DNA of 64,000 bases from Adiantum capillus-veneris (Eukaryota > Streptophyta > Polypodiopsida > Polypodiales > Pteridaceae), in assembly GCA_014529385.2 (NCBI GenBank), contig CM043960.1, forward strand, positions 35,242,896-35,306,895, written 5' to 3'. Shown here piece after piece: positions 33,351 to 44,268 of this stretch; positions within the stretch are counted from its first letter, which is position 1, and each line of letters opens with the position of its first letter. A program made the translations under genes and the position numbers. The notes below the pieces were generated by a model, which worked only from the letters and a program-made list of their open reading frames with translations, ran no database searches and had not been told where the DNA came from.

Positions 33351-33855
33351 GGTTAGTGTTAAAGTGACTAGTCAAAGGTGTAGAAACAAATTTTGCATCT
33401 TGCATTGCAAACCTTTCTAGTACCTTCTTGATGTAATCCTCTTGAGATAGCTTTAGTGTCTTCTTTCTCTTGTCCCTTGATATCTTCATACCAAGTATCC
33501 TCTTTGAAACACCTAAACCTTTCATTGAAAAAGATTTAGACAGCTATTCTTTTAGGTCTTTGATGTCTTGCATGCTAGCACTTGCAATCAACATGTCGTC
33601 AACATACAACATTAGGATGATGAACTTCCCATCGCCCAAATTCTTTGTGTAAACATAGTAATTTGAGTTGCATCTTCTAAATCCATGATCCAATATCCAT
33701 CGATCAAACTTCAAGTACCATTGTCTTGATGCTTGCTTTAAGCCATACAAGCTCTTCTTTAATCTGGAAACCATTTTCTCCTTACCTTTTACTTCATACC
33801 CCTTTGGTTGAAGCATGTAAATTTTCTTCTTTAAGCCACCATGAGGGAATGCCAT
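33214..33855 (-). pseudogene. RT of copia 1, C-terminal part
   Basis: The frame 33544-33873 reads GGLKKKIYMLQPKGYEVKGK, SLYGLKQASRQWYLKFDRWI and the catalytic YVDD (in MLYVDDMLIAS). The next frame (33214-33525) reads LGVSKRILGMKISRDKRKKT. All are classic copia RT signatures. The left edge meets element 3 at 33855. The frame changes near 33535. Confidence 0.85.
33851..33855 (+). repeat. Left target-site copy (gccat) of element 3
   Basis: Five bases before the LTR; the right copy is accat at 38833-38837. Four of five match. This supports element 3 as a simple insertion into copia 1. Confidence 0.6.
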
Positions 33856-34026
33856 TGTCAGGACAAGGGTCATGTACCCTAAGAACTAGGATAGTCATGG
33901 ACTATGGCCAAGGGTCGGGCTAGGCAGTGTGGATAGGGGATCCGTCTAGGGCAAGGGGCTAGGAGCCCGCCTATATAAAGGGAGATTGGGAGGAGGATCT
34001 CAGGTCTAGTTTCCCTAGTTTTTACA
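33856..34026 (+). repeat. 5' LTR of element 3
   Basis: TGTCAGG...TTACA, 171 bp, starting at the target copy and ending one base before the primer site. It has a TATA box at 33972. The last 61 bp recur at 38772-38832. Confidence 0.85.
33972..33979 (+). promoter_or_regulatory. TATA box (tatataaa) in the LTR of element 3
   Basis: It lies in gcctatataaaggg, about 50 bp before the end of this short LTR. It is kept in the 3' LTR remnant too. Confidence 0.6.
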
Positions 34027-34027
34027 C

Positions 34028-34041
34028 TGGTATCAAAGCTT
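34028..34041 (+). promoter_or_regulatory. Primer binding site of element 3, initiator tRNA-Met
   Basis: TGGTATCAAAGCTT follows the LTR by one base. It differs by one base from the usual TGGTATCAGAGC initiator-Met site. Confidence 0.85.
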
Positions 34042-34851
34042 AGGAGTTTCTCTTCCACTCTCTCTCTAGGCGTGGTCACTTTAGGTTCCTAAAAGTAGGC
34101 TCTTTAGGTGAGAACGGTGGCCTTGGCGAGACTTTTCCAAAAATAGCATTTTTTCTTGCCAATTCGGACAGCCTTTCTCGTTTTGGACATGACTGTGTGG
34201 TGCATGCTTTCGCGAGGAGTTGGGCTTGAAGGCAGCGCCATGGGGAGGTAGGAGGTTTGCCAACATCTCGCGGCCGTAGCCGGCCTGAGCAAGCCATACC
34301 CTCAACTCTCGTGAGCTCGCACTACTGCAGCACGCTGCCTGCGTTGCTTTGCTTCACAAAAACCCCTTATTTTCACATTGAAAGGCCTTTTGGCCATTGG
34401 CTTTGAACCTTGGCCACTGTTAGTGGCCCTTCCCACGAGCAGGTCGGCGAATCAAGGCGGTCAAGCAAGCCAGAGCAAGCTACAAGCCGTCAAAGAAAGT
34501 CCCTCGACCTTCACGGCTTAAGATTCTACTCAGTTACTGCAAAAATTTCCAGAACCTGCATATTTTTTTGCGACGACTACAAGGGACGTTCAAGCAACAT
34601 AATAGTCGAAGCTTCCAATAATTAAGCTTCTTCACAATGGTGAAGCTTCAACCATCGACACGGCACGCGTTTAGTCATCTTTTGAACCACGGGCGACAGT
34701 GCGGAGTTCGATTTGTATGCCACCGGTGCAAATTCTTGTTTATTCGACGGTTGAGTGCTACGACGCGCAAAGGGGAGTTAGCTATACTTGGCAAGTGCTA
34801 CCAAAATCATGTATTTTTTTCTGAGTACTTCTTTCACTGCACTGTGTAGCC
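34042..34851 (+). other. Leader of element 3, no gene seen
   Basis: Sequence between primer site and gag. It is more GC-rich than its neighbours. Short open frames on both strands are not supported by any domain. Confidence 0.5.
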
Positions 34852-35630
34852 ATGGATTCGGATATCAACATGACATTCAATTTTGAGCAAAGTACTCTAG
34901 ATCCTGCCAATGACGGCTTGCGGCCGGATCCTCTCAAGGAGAGTACCTGCGACGCTACGGCAGGAGAAGATACTTATGAATTGCTCGATATTCAAGAATT
35001 TCGTGCACTTCAGATACGCATGACAGTCATGGATGAAAATTTTAAGGCTTTATATGAAAATGTTACTAAACTTTCCACATTAGTCATTCAATTGATGCAA
35101 CAATAGACTAAGAGTACTGCTGACACCCACATGCATGAGCACATTGGAACACAAGGGCAAGGCCCAATTAATGAAACACTGCATACTCTCACTGCCAAAG
35201 AGGTAGATGATTTGTTGAATAATTTTAAACCACAAGTTTTCAAGGGAGAAGACCGGGACCGCAATAAGGATGCAGTGAACATCTTTCTCAGTAAATGGGA
35301 TGGAATTCACACCTTACGACGAACTCCGAATGCAGTAAGAGCTCTGCAAACGAGCTTAACTCTGGAAGGCAAGGCCTACAAATGGTGGGTGTCTCTCAAG
35401 GAGAAGAACATCATACCACAGAGTTGGGTAGCCTTTGAATCAATGTTTAACAAGGAATTTTTGCCTACAAATGAGGCCGATTGGAATTGGACCGCTTGGG
35501 ACACGTGTTCCATGTGCCAATATCCATCACTCCTTGAATATATCTCTCACTATAGGGACATCATCCTCAAGTTGGAAGGCTTGGATACCTTTCAACAAGT
35601 ACGAGGGTCATACGAGGTCTGACTCCAGAA
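34852..35630 (+). pseudogene. gag of element 3, capsid part
   Basis: A first frame from the ATG at 34852 reads DIQEFRALQIRMTVMDENFK and stops at TAG 35104-35106. A second piece from about 35131 reads LTLEGKAYKWWVSLKEKN, then WVAFESMFNKEFLPTNEADW, with the WW core and F..F pattern of Retrotrans_gag. It stops at 35620-35622. The two pieces are in the same frame (34852 and 35131 both begin codons of frame 1), so one TAG separates them. Confidence 0.8.
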
Positions 35631-35970
35631 CTTAAGAAGTATGCCAAATCCCCAGGACCCTAAAACACTTGAGGAAGACATAGTTAAAGCACATATTCAT
35701 GATGACGCTGATGATAAGAAAACACATAACAATAACGTGCCTACTAGTACACATAGTAATACACGCACTCAGTACGGGCACAATAAACAAAAATTTATAG
35801 TTGCTAATTGAGATGCATCTAAAAAACCCAAGGGGTCCAGTGGTCCTCTCTCTCCTGAGGATTTTGATAAGGCCAAGAAAGAGAAGCTATATTTTCAATG
35901 CTTAGGAAGAGGCCATGGCAAAAAGGATTGTCCCAAGGGGAAATCTGTTGCCTAGGGGAAGGAGAAAGCA
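35631..35970 (+). pseudogene. gag of element 3, zinc knuckle with first cysteine lost
   Basis: Near 35885-35935 the sequence reads YFQCLGRGHGKKDC. The CCHC pattern is kept except that the first cysteine is tyrosine. Several stops lie around it. It is the nucleocapsid end of Gag, in front of protease. Confidence 0.6.
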
Positions 35971-36855
35971 GTGCACACGGTGCAACTACTACCTCTTGAG
36001 TCTTCCTCAAAGTTCTCTATAGTGGAAGTAACACACACTGAGGTGGTGCATGAATGGTGTCTCACAGCTTCCATGTGGCAAAAAACCTTTGGACCACATG
36101 AGTTAGTACGTGTGCATGGATATTTGCAAGGGCACAAGGTGCGTATCTTGGTAGATGACGGTGCTACGCACAATTTCATCAATTATGGATTGGTGAAAAA
36201 GCTCAAACTGCCTCAAACTCCGAGTACCCACCGCTACAAGGTAGCAATGATGAATGGACATGATAGTGAAATATGGGATACTCAATGCCAAGCTGTTCCA
36301 TTGGAAGTACAAGGGTACTCTAATTTTTTGGATTTTCAAGTTATGAACATGGAAAGGGCTGATGTGGTTCTTGGTAGGGAGTGGTTGCATAGCCTAGGAC
36401 CATCACTGATGCATAGCTATGAGCACAACAGTTTGATGTTTGATTCCCATGGCACACATGTGTTGTTGTTAGGAGAAAAGGATATACCATCATCACCACT
36501 AATTTGTACTGCTGAGCTTATGCAGCTCGTTTCTGATAATGAAATAGAACATGTTTTTTTGTGTTACTCAATGTCTCATTTTCTTTCTAACATTGAGTCT
36601 GTTGAACATTCCTCAACGCCGCATGCTTCTCTCTCCTCTATTCCACCAATTTCTAATTCTACACAAGTAAACGTTGCTAATCAGTTACAAAAATTGTTAA
36701 AGGAATTTCAAGATGTCTTTCCTAATGATTTGCCATCAGGTTTACGGTCGACACGCTTAGTGCAACATGGCATTGACATGGCTGCAGGCTATAAACCTGT
36801 TAGTAAACCACCTTACCGTATGAGTTACTCAGAAGCTGCTGAGGTGGAACGTTAG
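35971..36855 (+). pseudogene. Protease and RT start of element 3
   Basis: The 294-codon frame starts within Gag-Pol and contains VRILVDDGATHNFIN, where the usual DSG is DDG. Then comes VVLGREWLHSLG, typical of the RVP_2 protease family. RT begins with LLKEFQDVFPNDLPSGL and PVSKPPYRMS. A TAG (36853-36855) ends it; reading continues in the same frame to SPWALPI, where a one-base loss near 36920 shifts the frame. Confidence 0.8.
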
Positions 36856-36902
36856 CTTGCTGACTACCTTAGCAGAGGGTTTATACAACCTAGTTCTTCA
36901 CC

Positions 36903-37787
36903 ATGGGCTTTGCCTATATTTTGGTGAAGAAAAAGGATGGCAGTATGCGCATGTGCGTAGACTACCAGGGTTTAAATGCGGTTACAGTTAAGAACAAATA
37001 CCCATTGCCAAGGGTAGATGAGTTATTTGATAAGCTAACTCATGCTCGCATTTTTACGAAAATCGACTTGCGGTCAGGATATCACCAAGTCCGTATTCGG
37101 CTTGCCGATATACCTAAGACTGCATTCCAAACACGATTTGGACATTACGAGTTTTTGGTGATGCCCTTTGGGTTAACCAATGCGCTCGCGACATTCATGA
37201 CACTTATGGATAGTGTCTTGAAACCATATTTGGGCAAATTTGTCATTGTCTTCCTCGATGACATTCTAGTTTATAGTGCTTCTGAAGAAGAGCACTTACA
37301 ACATCTCAGGCAGGTGTTTGAGTTGTTACGCGCAAAAAAGTTATATGCCAAGGAATCTAAATGTGATTTTCTCAAGGAGGAAATTCATTATTTAGGGCAT
37401 GTTATTTCAGCTAATGGCCTATACTTGGATCAATCCAAAGTGGATACCATCCGGAAATGGCCACCTCCTAAAAATCTGGAAGAATTACAGATCTTTTTAG
37501 GCTTTGCAGGTTTTTACCGAAGGTTCATTAAAAACTATGCTCACATTGCTGTACCTATGACAGACCAACTAAAAGGCAAAGGTAAGGCTTTTCAGTGGGG
37601 TTCCGCTCAACAGCACAGTTTTGAAACACTCAAAGACACATTAGCTACAGCTCTTATACTAGCTATTGTAGATCCTTTGAAACCATTCATTTTGGAAACG
37701 GATGCAAGTGACCGTGCTATTGGAGCAGTCCTGTTACAAGACGGACGGCCAATTGCATTTGAAAGTAAGAAGCTGGATGCAGCTTAG
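36903..37787 (+). pseudogene. RT of element 3
   Basis: The 294-codon frame reads [50 protein letters not shown] and the catalytic FLDD in [12 protein letters not shown]. Then [10 protein letters not shown] and [20 protein letters not shown], and the start of the RNase [21 protein letters not shown]. It ends at TAG 37785-37787. Both catalytic aspartates are present. It is the longest uninterrupted RT frame in the window. Confidence 0.9.
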
Positions 37788-38426
37788 CAGAATTACTCTA
37801 CTTACGAATTCGAACTCTATGCAATAGTGTCTGCCTTAAAGACATGGCGGCACTATTTGTATGGTTCTCAGTTCGAGATTGTGTTTGACCATGAAAGCAT
37901 CAAATGGTTTACACAACAAACAGATTTAAAGGGTCGAAAAGCCAGGTGGGCCAAGATCCTTCAGGAATATGACGCCAAGTTAAGGTATCGCAAAGGCCGA
38001 TACAATGTAATGGTAGACGCTCTAAGTCGAATGCCAGAGATCAATTCGCTCTTGTTCACAGAACTTCGTAGTAAATTTTTGGATTCTCTCAAGGGAAAAT
38101 ACGAGCAAGATGAAACATATTCCAAAGTCTGGAGCCATGTTCAAAAGAGGGATCCTTCTCACTCTAATGCAGGTAGTGTACAATTAACCTCCACACCTAG
38201 TTCTCCTTTATCAAGTGACGAACTACAGCAATGGAAGCATTTTACCATCGACAATGGGTACCTACTCCACAAGAGGAGAGTTTGTGTACCGACGGACACA
38301 GACATTCGGTGCCAAATTCTTTATGAATGTCATGATAGTCCAAGTGCAGGGCACCCGGGGATTAGAAAAACTTATTCTCTCGTACGACGACAGTTTTACT
38401 GGCCAGGCCTACATGGCTTTGTTTAA
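37788..38426 (+). pseudogene. RNase H and integrase zinc module of element 3
   Basis: After the TAG the same frame continues: YEFELYAIVSALKTWRHYLY, VFDHESIKWFTQQ and the RNase H end VDALSR. Then the H2C2 region with HDSPSAGHPGIRKTYSLVRR and QFYWPGLHGFV. A TAA ends it at 38424-38426. The second cysteine pair of the zinc module follows in frame, but only one of the two cysteines (HCPKF) is seen. Confidence 0.85.
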
Positions 38427-38771
38427 GCTTATGTCTTGCATTGCCCAAAATTTCAAGTTAACAAAGCAGAGCACCTGAAAGCAGGAGGACTCTTACATCC
38501 TTTGGAAATTCCCAATGGAAATGGGAAAGTATCTCCATGGATTTCATTGTAGGTTTACCAACCACTATACGAGGTCATGACTCAGTATGGGTGGTCGTAG
38601 ACAGGTTGACTAAACTATGTAATATTATTCCAACCAAATCAACGGTTAAGACACCGGAACTAGCAAAGTTATCTGTGGACAATCTATTCAAATTGTATGG
38701 GTTGCCAAGTAACATTGTTAGTGACCGTGACCCCAAGTTTAACAACCACTTCTGGAGAGCTGTATTTAACT
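38427..38771 (+). pseudogene. Integrase core of element 3, truncated by deletion
   Basis: After a one-base loss near 38520 the frame gives SMDFIVGLPTTIRGHDSVWV, VDRLTKLCNIIPTKST and NIVSDRDPKFNNHFWRAVF. The first two catalytic aspartates are present. The sequence then jumps to the LTR at about 38772, so the glutamate, the C-terminal domain and any chromodomain are gone. Confidence 0.85.
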
Positions 38772-38832
38772 CCCGCCTATATAAAGGGAGGTTGGGAGGA
38801 GGATCTCCGGTCTAGTTTCCCTAGTTCTTACA
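38772..38832 (+). repeat. 3' LTR remnant of element 3
   Basis: Matches the last 61 bp of the 5' LTR (33965-34026) with a few changes, including the TATA box. The first 110 bp of the LTR are missing. Confidence 0.85.
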
Positions 38833-38837
38833 ACCAT
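38833..38837 (+). repeat. Right target-site copy (accat) of element 3
   Basis: Directly follows the LTR end. Pairs with gccat at 33851. On the copia strand both sit inside the codons for the RT region just before GGLKKKIYM, as expected for one insertion. Confidence 0.6.
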
Positions 38838-39482
38838 ATTTACATCCATTTGCTCAAGATTTAAATCATGAGCAGCCAAGGCTTAAGACAAGCCTAATTG
38901 AGTTCATTTTTACAATAGGAGAAAGTATTTCATTGAAGTCAATATCTTTCTTATGAGAAAACCCTTTTACCACAAGCTTGGAATTGTACCTTTTCTTCCC
39001 ACCTTCTTCTTCCTTCAGCTTATACACCCATTGTTATGTAGTGCTCACTTACCTTTAGGCAACTCAACCAAATCCTATGTTTGGTTGCGATGTAATGAGT
39101 CCATCTCCACTTGCATGCTCTTCATCCATTCTTCTTTGGATTCGTGATGCATAGCTTCTTTGTATGATTCTGGCTCTCCAGAATCTAAGATCAAGAGATG
39201 GTTGAAGGAAGGAACAAACCTTTCTGGAGGTCTACTTGCACTTGTGGATCTTTGGGGAATAGGTTGAGGCTCCTCGTTTGGGGTGTTCACCGTCCTCAAC
39301 CTCCATGTATTCATCACCTGTTTCTTTTGTTTGTTTTCTTTCCAAGTAATCTTTGTACATATTTTGTTCTTAAAAAAATACATCCCTACTTCTAAAGATT
39401 TTACCATCTTCAGGATTTCATAGGCGATACCCAAAGTCACCTTCTCCATAGCCAATGAAGAAACACTTTTTGGACTTCGCAT
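38838..39482 (-). pseudogene. RT of copia 1, N-terminal part and linker
   Basis: On the minus strand the part nearest element 3 reads KRYNSKLVVKGFSHKKDIDF and the next residues lead into the insertion point. Farther on comes ESYKEAMHHESKEEWMKSMQ (39075-39482), the usual copia RT start. A Pro/Ser-rich linker (PQPIPQRSTSASRPPERFVP) precedes it. It continues after element 3 at 33855. Confidence 0.8.
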
Positions 39483-40250
39483 CTAGCTTTGACCTTAGGC
39501 TTCTATCTATGTGCATGAAAGCCTCACACCCAAACACTTTGAGAAATGCATAATTCACCGGTTTACCTGTCCATGCCTCTTCTGGAACTCGCCTATCCAA
39601 TGCTGTTGAGGGTTACTGGTTGATTAAGTACACAGACGTACTTAACAGCTTCCACCCAAAGCTCAAGTGGTAGGACTGCATGTAGCCACATGCTTCGTGC
39701 TTGCTCCATAATTGTCCTGTTGATCCTTTCTAAAATCCCATTTTATTGAGGTGTCCTTGGAGTTGTCTTTTGCCTCCGAATGCCATTGATAGCACAAAAG
39801 CTTTCAAAAGCATAGCTGCAATATTCGCCTCCTTTGTCAAATTTGAGGCATTAACCTTGGTACCTGCTTCATTCTCCACAAAGGCTTTCCACCTTTGAAA
39901 TAAGGAAAACTTATCGGATTTATTCTTCATCACATAAACCCATGTTTTCCTAGTTGCATCGTCTATGAATGTTACATAGTACAATGGGTCACCAAGTGAT
40001 GGTGTACTTGCAGGACCCCAAACATCAGAATGAACCAACTCAAGTTTTTTATTTTATCTTTTATTTCTTGATTTTTGAAATTTTACCCTCTTTTGTTTAC
40101 CATAAACACAATCTTCATAGAACTCTAAGTCCACTTCTTTCAAACCTGGTAGAAGCGTCTTTGATTGAAGTATTTGCATTCCTTTGGCACTCATATACCC
40201 AAGCTAGTAGTGCCACACCGCACTATTGACTTCTGTAGTGTTGCACAAGT
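39418..40250 (-). pseudogene. Integrase of copia 1
   Basis: Pieces read VHSDVWGPASTPSLGDPLYY, VTFIDDATRKTWVYVMK, then in another frame [13 protein letters not shown] and ERINRTIMEQARSM. The frame 39418-39600 ends with GKPVNYAFLKVFGCEAFMHI and KKCFFIGYGEGDFGYRL. All are copia integrase signatures. The catalytic residues D, D, E can be found but across three frames. A gag-pre-integrase remnant (40040-40250) precedes it. Confidence 0.8.
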
Positions 40251-40716
40251 TCAAGATTGTGTGATGACAGTACACAAGTAAAGTGTACTAACCTTTTCTC
40301 CTTTGGCAACCACCAAAGATCCCTTTGAGATCTTCCAACGCTTGTTTCCAAATGCAATGTTGTGACCTTCATCGTCCAATTGTCCTATAGAGATCAAATG
40401 ATTATGAACAGAAGGAACATGCCTAACATCTTTAAGGTTCCATTCATTTTTGTTAGCAGTTTTGACACAAACTATACCTTTGCCGACAATTTCACAAGCT
40501 TCATCATCTCCCAAGTATACATACCCAAAATTACCTTTGATGTAATCTTGGAAATGTTGCTTGTGTGGTGCCCCATGGAATGAAGCGTTTGATACTTCTT
40601 TGGAGCGAGCTTTTTCAAAAGATTTTGTAAGTGATTCAATATCCAAAAAAGCTTCCTCTAAATCTTGCTTGATACCTCAAATCATCCAAATCAACCTTCA
40701 TGATAACAAAAATATG
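40251..40716 (-). pseudogene. Protease end and pre-integrase of copia 1
   Basis: The 131-codon frame reads DYIKGNFGYVYLGDDEACEI, then WNLKDVRHVPSVHNHLIS and RWKISKGSLVVAKGEKVSTL. This is the region between the protease active site and the pre-integrase motif in TNT1-94-like elements. The active site itself and gag are missing. Similarity ends near 40700-40716, which I take as the truncation point. Confidence 0.75.
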
Positions 40717-41180
40717 TAGTACAGGAACTATGGAATGGTATGCACCAAGTGGCATGAAAGTCTATGAGTAGAACAATGATTGTAGTATTAAACAAGTCAT
40801 CAAAATAGGAGTAGATTTTTTAAAGGATAGAATCCAAGTGGAATGGTACTTTGTAGACAAGGAAGAGGCAATAGGGTGATGGGTAGCAAATTTACGTTTG
40901 CAAGAAAGGTGCTAGGCACCAACTAGGGATTTTTCAACTTGGGACCAATGATACCAATATTCTATTCATCCCAACCACTCTTCATCACAACCAAGTTGCA
41001 ACTTCAATAGGCCTTGTGTTCAGATGGTTTGTAAATGCATGGCATGACCACCAATCATACACACTAGTTACCATATGTCTAATTTATACAAGAGAGGAGT
41101 TACACTTAGCATTATCTAGGTGGAATTTATATGGTACAACTATACAATCTATAAGGAAGCCATAGCTACAAATGAAATTT
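40717..41180. other. No gene seen
   Basis: Nothing with a recognisable domain. A short ttggtatcattgg-like word on the minus strand near 40945 resembles a primer site but no LTR or element is attached. Confidence 0.3.

Positions 41181-41827
<647 letters not shown>

Positions 41828-41881
<54 letters not shown>
41828..41881. repeat. (GA)n microsatellite
   Basis: GA dinucleotide repeat, about 27 units. Confidence 0.95.
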
Positions 41882-41884
<3 letters not shown>

Positions 41885-42645
41885 ATCTGAGTCTATTGGC
41901 ACCATAACGTGTGCCTAGCAAGCCATGTATATTTTCAAAGTGGAAGAACTATGATCATCCATGTGCAAAAAAGCTTTAGAGATTCAAATCTACATTAATT
42001 GTCAATGCCAACCCATGGTCACCCACCTTTGTGAATATGACATGCTGCCCAACCTTTGAATCTTGCCGTCCATGTAAAAGTACACCTAAGGCGTCTTGTC
42101 TCCAAGGTCTAGTTTTTTTTTTACTAGGCCAAAAACACAAGGCCCATCTAGTGGACAAAAATTGGGCAAGAAAGAGAAAAACCAAATTTTATAATGGCTC
42201 ATAATCTTATTAAGCAATTTAAAAAGGCAGCATTTAGCATTTTTTGTAGAGTGTGCCATGGAAAATAAAAAGATCTAGACCAATATGAGTAGAAATTTGG
42301 GAGAGTATTTTGTGTTGGAGATCCAAAAATTGTTACTTCAAGGGTAAAAGCACAATGAAGGTATAGATAATTCTTTGCAAGTCATACATTAATGGCTTTT
42401 AAGATGTCTCTTTCAACAAGACAAAAGGCAATCATTTGCCATGACTTGCCAAATGGTGTGTAGGCATATCATATTCTGTGAAAGAAAGTTGCAAGGCTTA
42501 TAAGAGAAACCACTGTAATTCACATCCATAAGTGATGGAAATGTATGCTGACATAAGAACCACCCGTTAGATGATAAGCTTTTGTAGTTTTTTTTCTACT
42601 TTTCTGCTTATAGTTTTTTTTTAATCTTGTTTCATTAAAGTTTTT
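41882..42645. other. No gene seen; left flank of the LINE
   Basis: AT-rich non-coding sequence. Its last bases, just before the target copy, read tttcattaaagtttt. Confidence 0.35.
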
Positions 42646-42660
42646 CAAGGCCTATAATTT
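42646..42660 (+). repeat. Left target-site duplication of the LINE (15 bp)
   Basis: The 15-base word CAAGGCCTATAATTT recurs exactly at 45744-45758. A poly-T run follows directly, which is the poly-A tail of a minus-strand LINE. Confidence 0.85.
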
Positions 42661-42875
42661 TTTTTTCATTTTTTGCAATACTCACAATTGTGAGTGAATT
42701 ATATTGAACAGCCCAAAAAATTACAAGGTCTAGTCATGCTCTTGTTGAGCCATGACTATACTTACATCAGGGCAGCCCCCCCAACCCACTGCCTCTTCCT
42801 TGTTACAAAGGGTCCATAAAGTTGTCCTTTTGAGATCTTTTATTTACCGATGTCCAAGATTTTCCCCCGTCCTAG
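42661..42875 (-). other. 3' UTR and poly-A tail of the LINE
   Basis: Poly-T on the plus strand directly follows the target copy. The sequence from there up to the zf-RVT stop is non-coding. Confidence 0.6.
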
Positions 42876-43337
42876 TCATTCCATCTGTTGACAACAAGGC
42901 ACAAGTTGTCCTGGACCAATCCTCCGAGTGTTGCTTGCACCCAAGAGTCCATATGAGCACTTTGCTTCTTGAGTAATTTCTGCAAAGCTTGCCACCGCAG
43001 AACCTCCTTCAAACACACAACAGTTTCTTGTCTGCCATACATCGTGTAAGAAGAAATATCTGACGATTTGAGTGCTGACGAGGAGGGCAGGATTTCCTGA
43101 ATTCTTGCCTCCAAGGAGTAGGTCAGTCTTGAAGAAACTAATTTTCCATGTTCTTTGGATCCACTTGCATATTTTCCCTGTAAGGCCTTTAATACTTGGG
43201 CAGTCCATGAATAGGTGGGCCAAATCTTCTGTCGCCATCCTGCACCCTAAGCATCGATCTGACCCAATCCCTCTCTCTTGAATCTTCACCCCCGTCGGTA
43301 GAGCACCCCAAATTACCTTCCATAGAAAGACCTTCAC
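42876..43337 (-). pseudogene. LINE ORF2 C-terminal zinc domain (zf-RVT)
   Basis: The 153-codon frame reads FLWKVIWGALPTGVKIQERG, then CLGCRMATEDLAHLFMDCPS. This is the zf-RVT domain at the end of plant LINE ORF2, with CxxC...H...C ligands. The rest is an unconserved tail to the stop. Confidence 0.8.
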
Positions 43338-43339
43338 GT

Positions 43340-43670
43340 GCTACGGAACCTTTGGCTTCCATATGTACTCCAATACTTGCTCCCACCTTTCCTCCGGCCA
43401 TTGCTTTTTCCATAGCTTGTTTAGGGGGCTAGACCAATTCCTCTTATGCATCATTGTCTGATAAATGCTTTTAGGATGGGGTTTCCCTAAGAGACTCCTT
43501 TCAGGCCATTTCCAGGCATTCCAGTCAAACCCGAATCACAGATTGGCATCAATAAATTGTCAAGCTCCTTCATCACTTTGTGGACAAGCAAGACCTCCAA
43601 GCTATTGAGTTGGTACTGGGTAACCAGAAAGTCAATGGTTTTCCAGCTCTTGTTGCCACTGTCCCAAAAA
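43340..43670 (-). pseudogene. LINE ORF2 segment between RT and zf-RVT
   Basis: The minus-strand frame reads IVNNFWDSGNKSWKTIDFLV and EVLLVHKVMKELDNLL. This resembles the stretch just before the zf-RVT in plant LINEs. The RT core with its FADD box is absent; the sequence stops at the inverted LTR start (43672). Confidence 0.6.
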
Positions 43671-43671
43671 T

Positions 43672-44015
43672 TGTTAACTATGGAGCCCGATTTACCCTTG
43701 TAATTTTCTGTGGTAAAAGCGCACATTTGTAAGGCCCCCATTATGAGGAGGAGCCATCGTGTGTGAAGGAAAATCAGTCACCGAAAACCAAAATTTTCAC
43801 GGACAAGAATCAGGGGCAACTTTAGGGGCCTCGGGGGCGGAGGCCCCCGAGATTTTTTTCCCCTCGCCGGAATATTCCTTTTCGCCGGAATATTATGGCA
43901 GGACGGCGGTCGGAAAGTGGTTGAAAAACAACCGATCGGTTGGGGCCGGGTGGCCGATGGTTGGAAGTCAATGGCCCGTGGCCGGTGGCTGAATTCAATG
44001 GCCTGTGGCCGAATT
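43672..44015 (+). repeat. Copia LTR fragment (same family as copia 1) inside the LINE
   Basis: On the plus strand it starts TGTTAACTATGG and runs on with words that match the copia 1 LTR read on its own strand (RC of 32541 down to about 32280): 'gatttaccc', 'acatttgtaaggccc', 'attatgagga', 'gccatcgtgtgtgaa', 'gatggttggaagtcaatggcc'. An extra block (about 43807-43880) rich in G and C is not in the other copy. It ends near 44015, where endonuclease sequence begins. Confidence 0.8.
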
Positions 44016-44268
44016 CAAAAGCTAGGAAAGAAACTAGTATTCTATGGAGAAGGAAGTAACGATTTCAGTGGCGTCCTCAACATTGCGGATAGAGAATTGG
44101 AGCCGAGGGTGGTTCTTAACCACCCATCCGACAGAATCTTGTGGATTAGAATCAGATGGGAAGGGCATTTCTTCACAATTGTAAATGTGTACGGCCCTTG
44201 CAATGCAAAAGAAAGAGCTACACTGTGGATGCATCTTAGAAATACTCCTATTGAAGGTGAGTGGATGT
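44016..44268 (+). pseudogene. LINE endonuclease fragment, inverted
   Basis: The plus-strand frame reads NIADRELEPRVVLNHPSDRI, then WIRIRWEGHFFTIVNVYGPC and NAKERATLWMHL, the middle of an APE-type endonuclease of a plant LINE. It is opposite to ORF1 and zf-RVT. It ends near 44268, where the minus-strand ORF1 begins. Confidence 0.75.

Larger units (their letters stand above)
33856..38832 (+). mobile_element. Ty3/gypsy retrotransposon 3, chromovirus-like, nested in copia 1, 3' deleted
   Basis: Plus-strand order: LTR, initiator-Met primer site, leader, gag, protease, RT, RNase H, integrase, LTR fragment. A short LTR (171 bp), an initiator-Met primer site and the integrase text SMDFIVGLP fit the chromovirus side of Ty3/gypsy. 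The 3' part of integrase, any chromodomain, the polypurine tract and most of the 3' LTR are deleted. Only the last 61 bp of the 3' LTR remain. Target copies gccat/accat flank it. Confidence 0.85.
31831..40716 (-). mobile_element. Ty1/copia retrotransposon 1, 5' truncated, split by gypsy element 3
   Basis: Minus-strand order: protease/pre-integrase, integrase, RT, RNase H, polypurine tract, 3' LTR. This is the copia order, with integrase before RT. Sequence resembles the TNT1-94 type. The 5' part (gag, primer site, 5' LTR) is missing; recognisable sequence ends near 40700-40716. It is interrupted by element 3 (33856-38832) inside RT. Confidence 0.85.

Noticed and set aside
34076-34305. Three overlapping minus-strand frames in the GC-richer leader of element 3
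   Set aside because: No domain, wrong strand for the element, and the region is leader sequence.
40940-40960. Primer-site-like word (ttggtatcattgg, minus strand)
   Set aside because: No LTR end beside it and no match of its flank to the copia 1 3' LTR, so it cannot be shown to be the missing 5' end of copia 1.
44042-44268. Lower part of the minus-strand frame 44042-44632 as ORF1 coding
   Set aside because: Below about 44268 that frame is only the antisense of the plus-strand endonuclease fragment; the ORF1 match ends at the junction.
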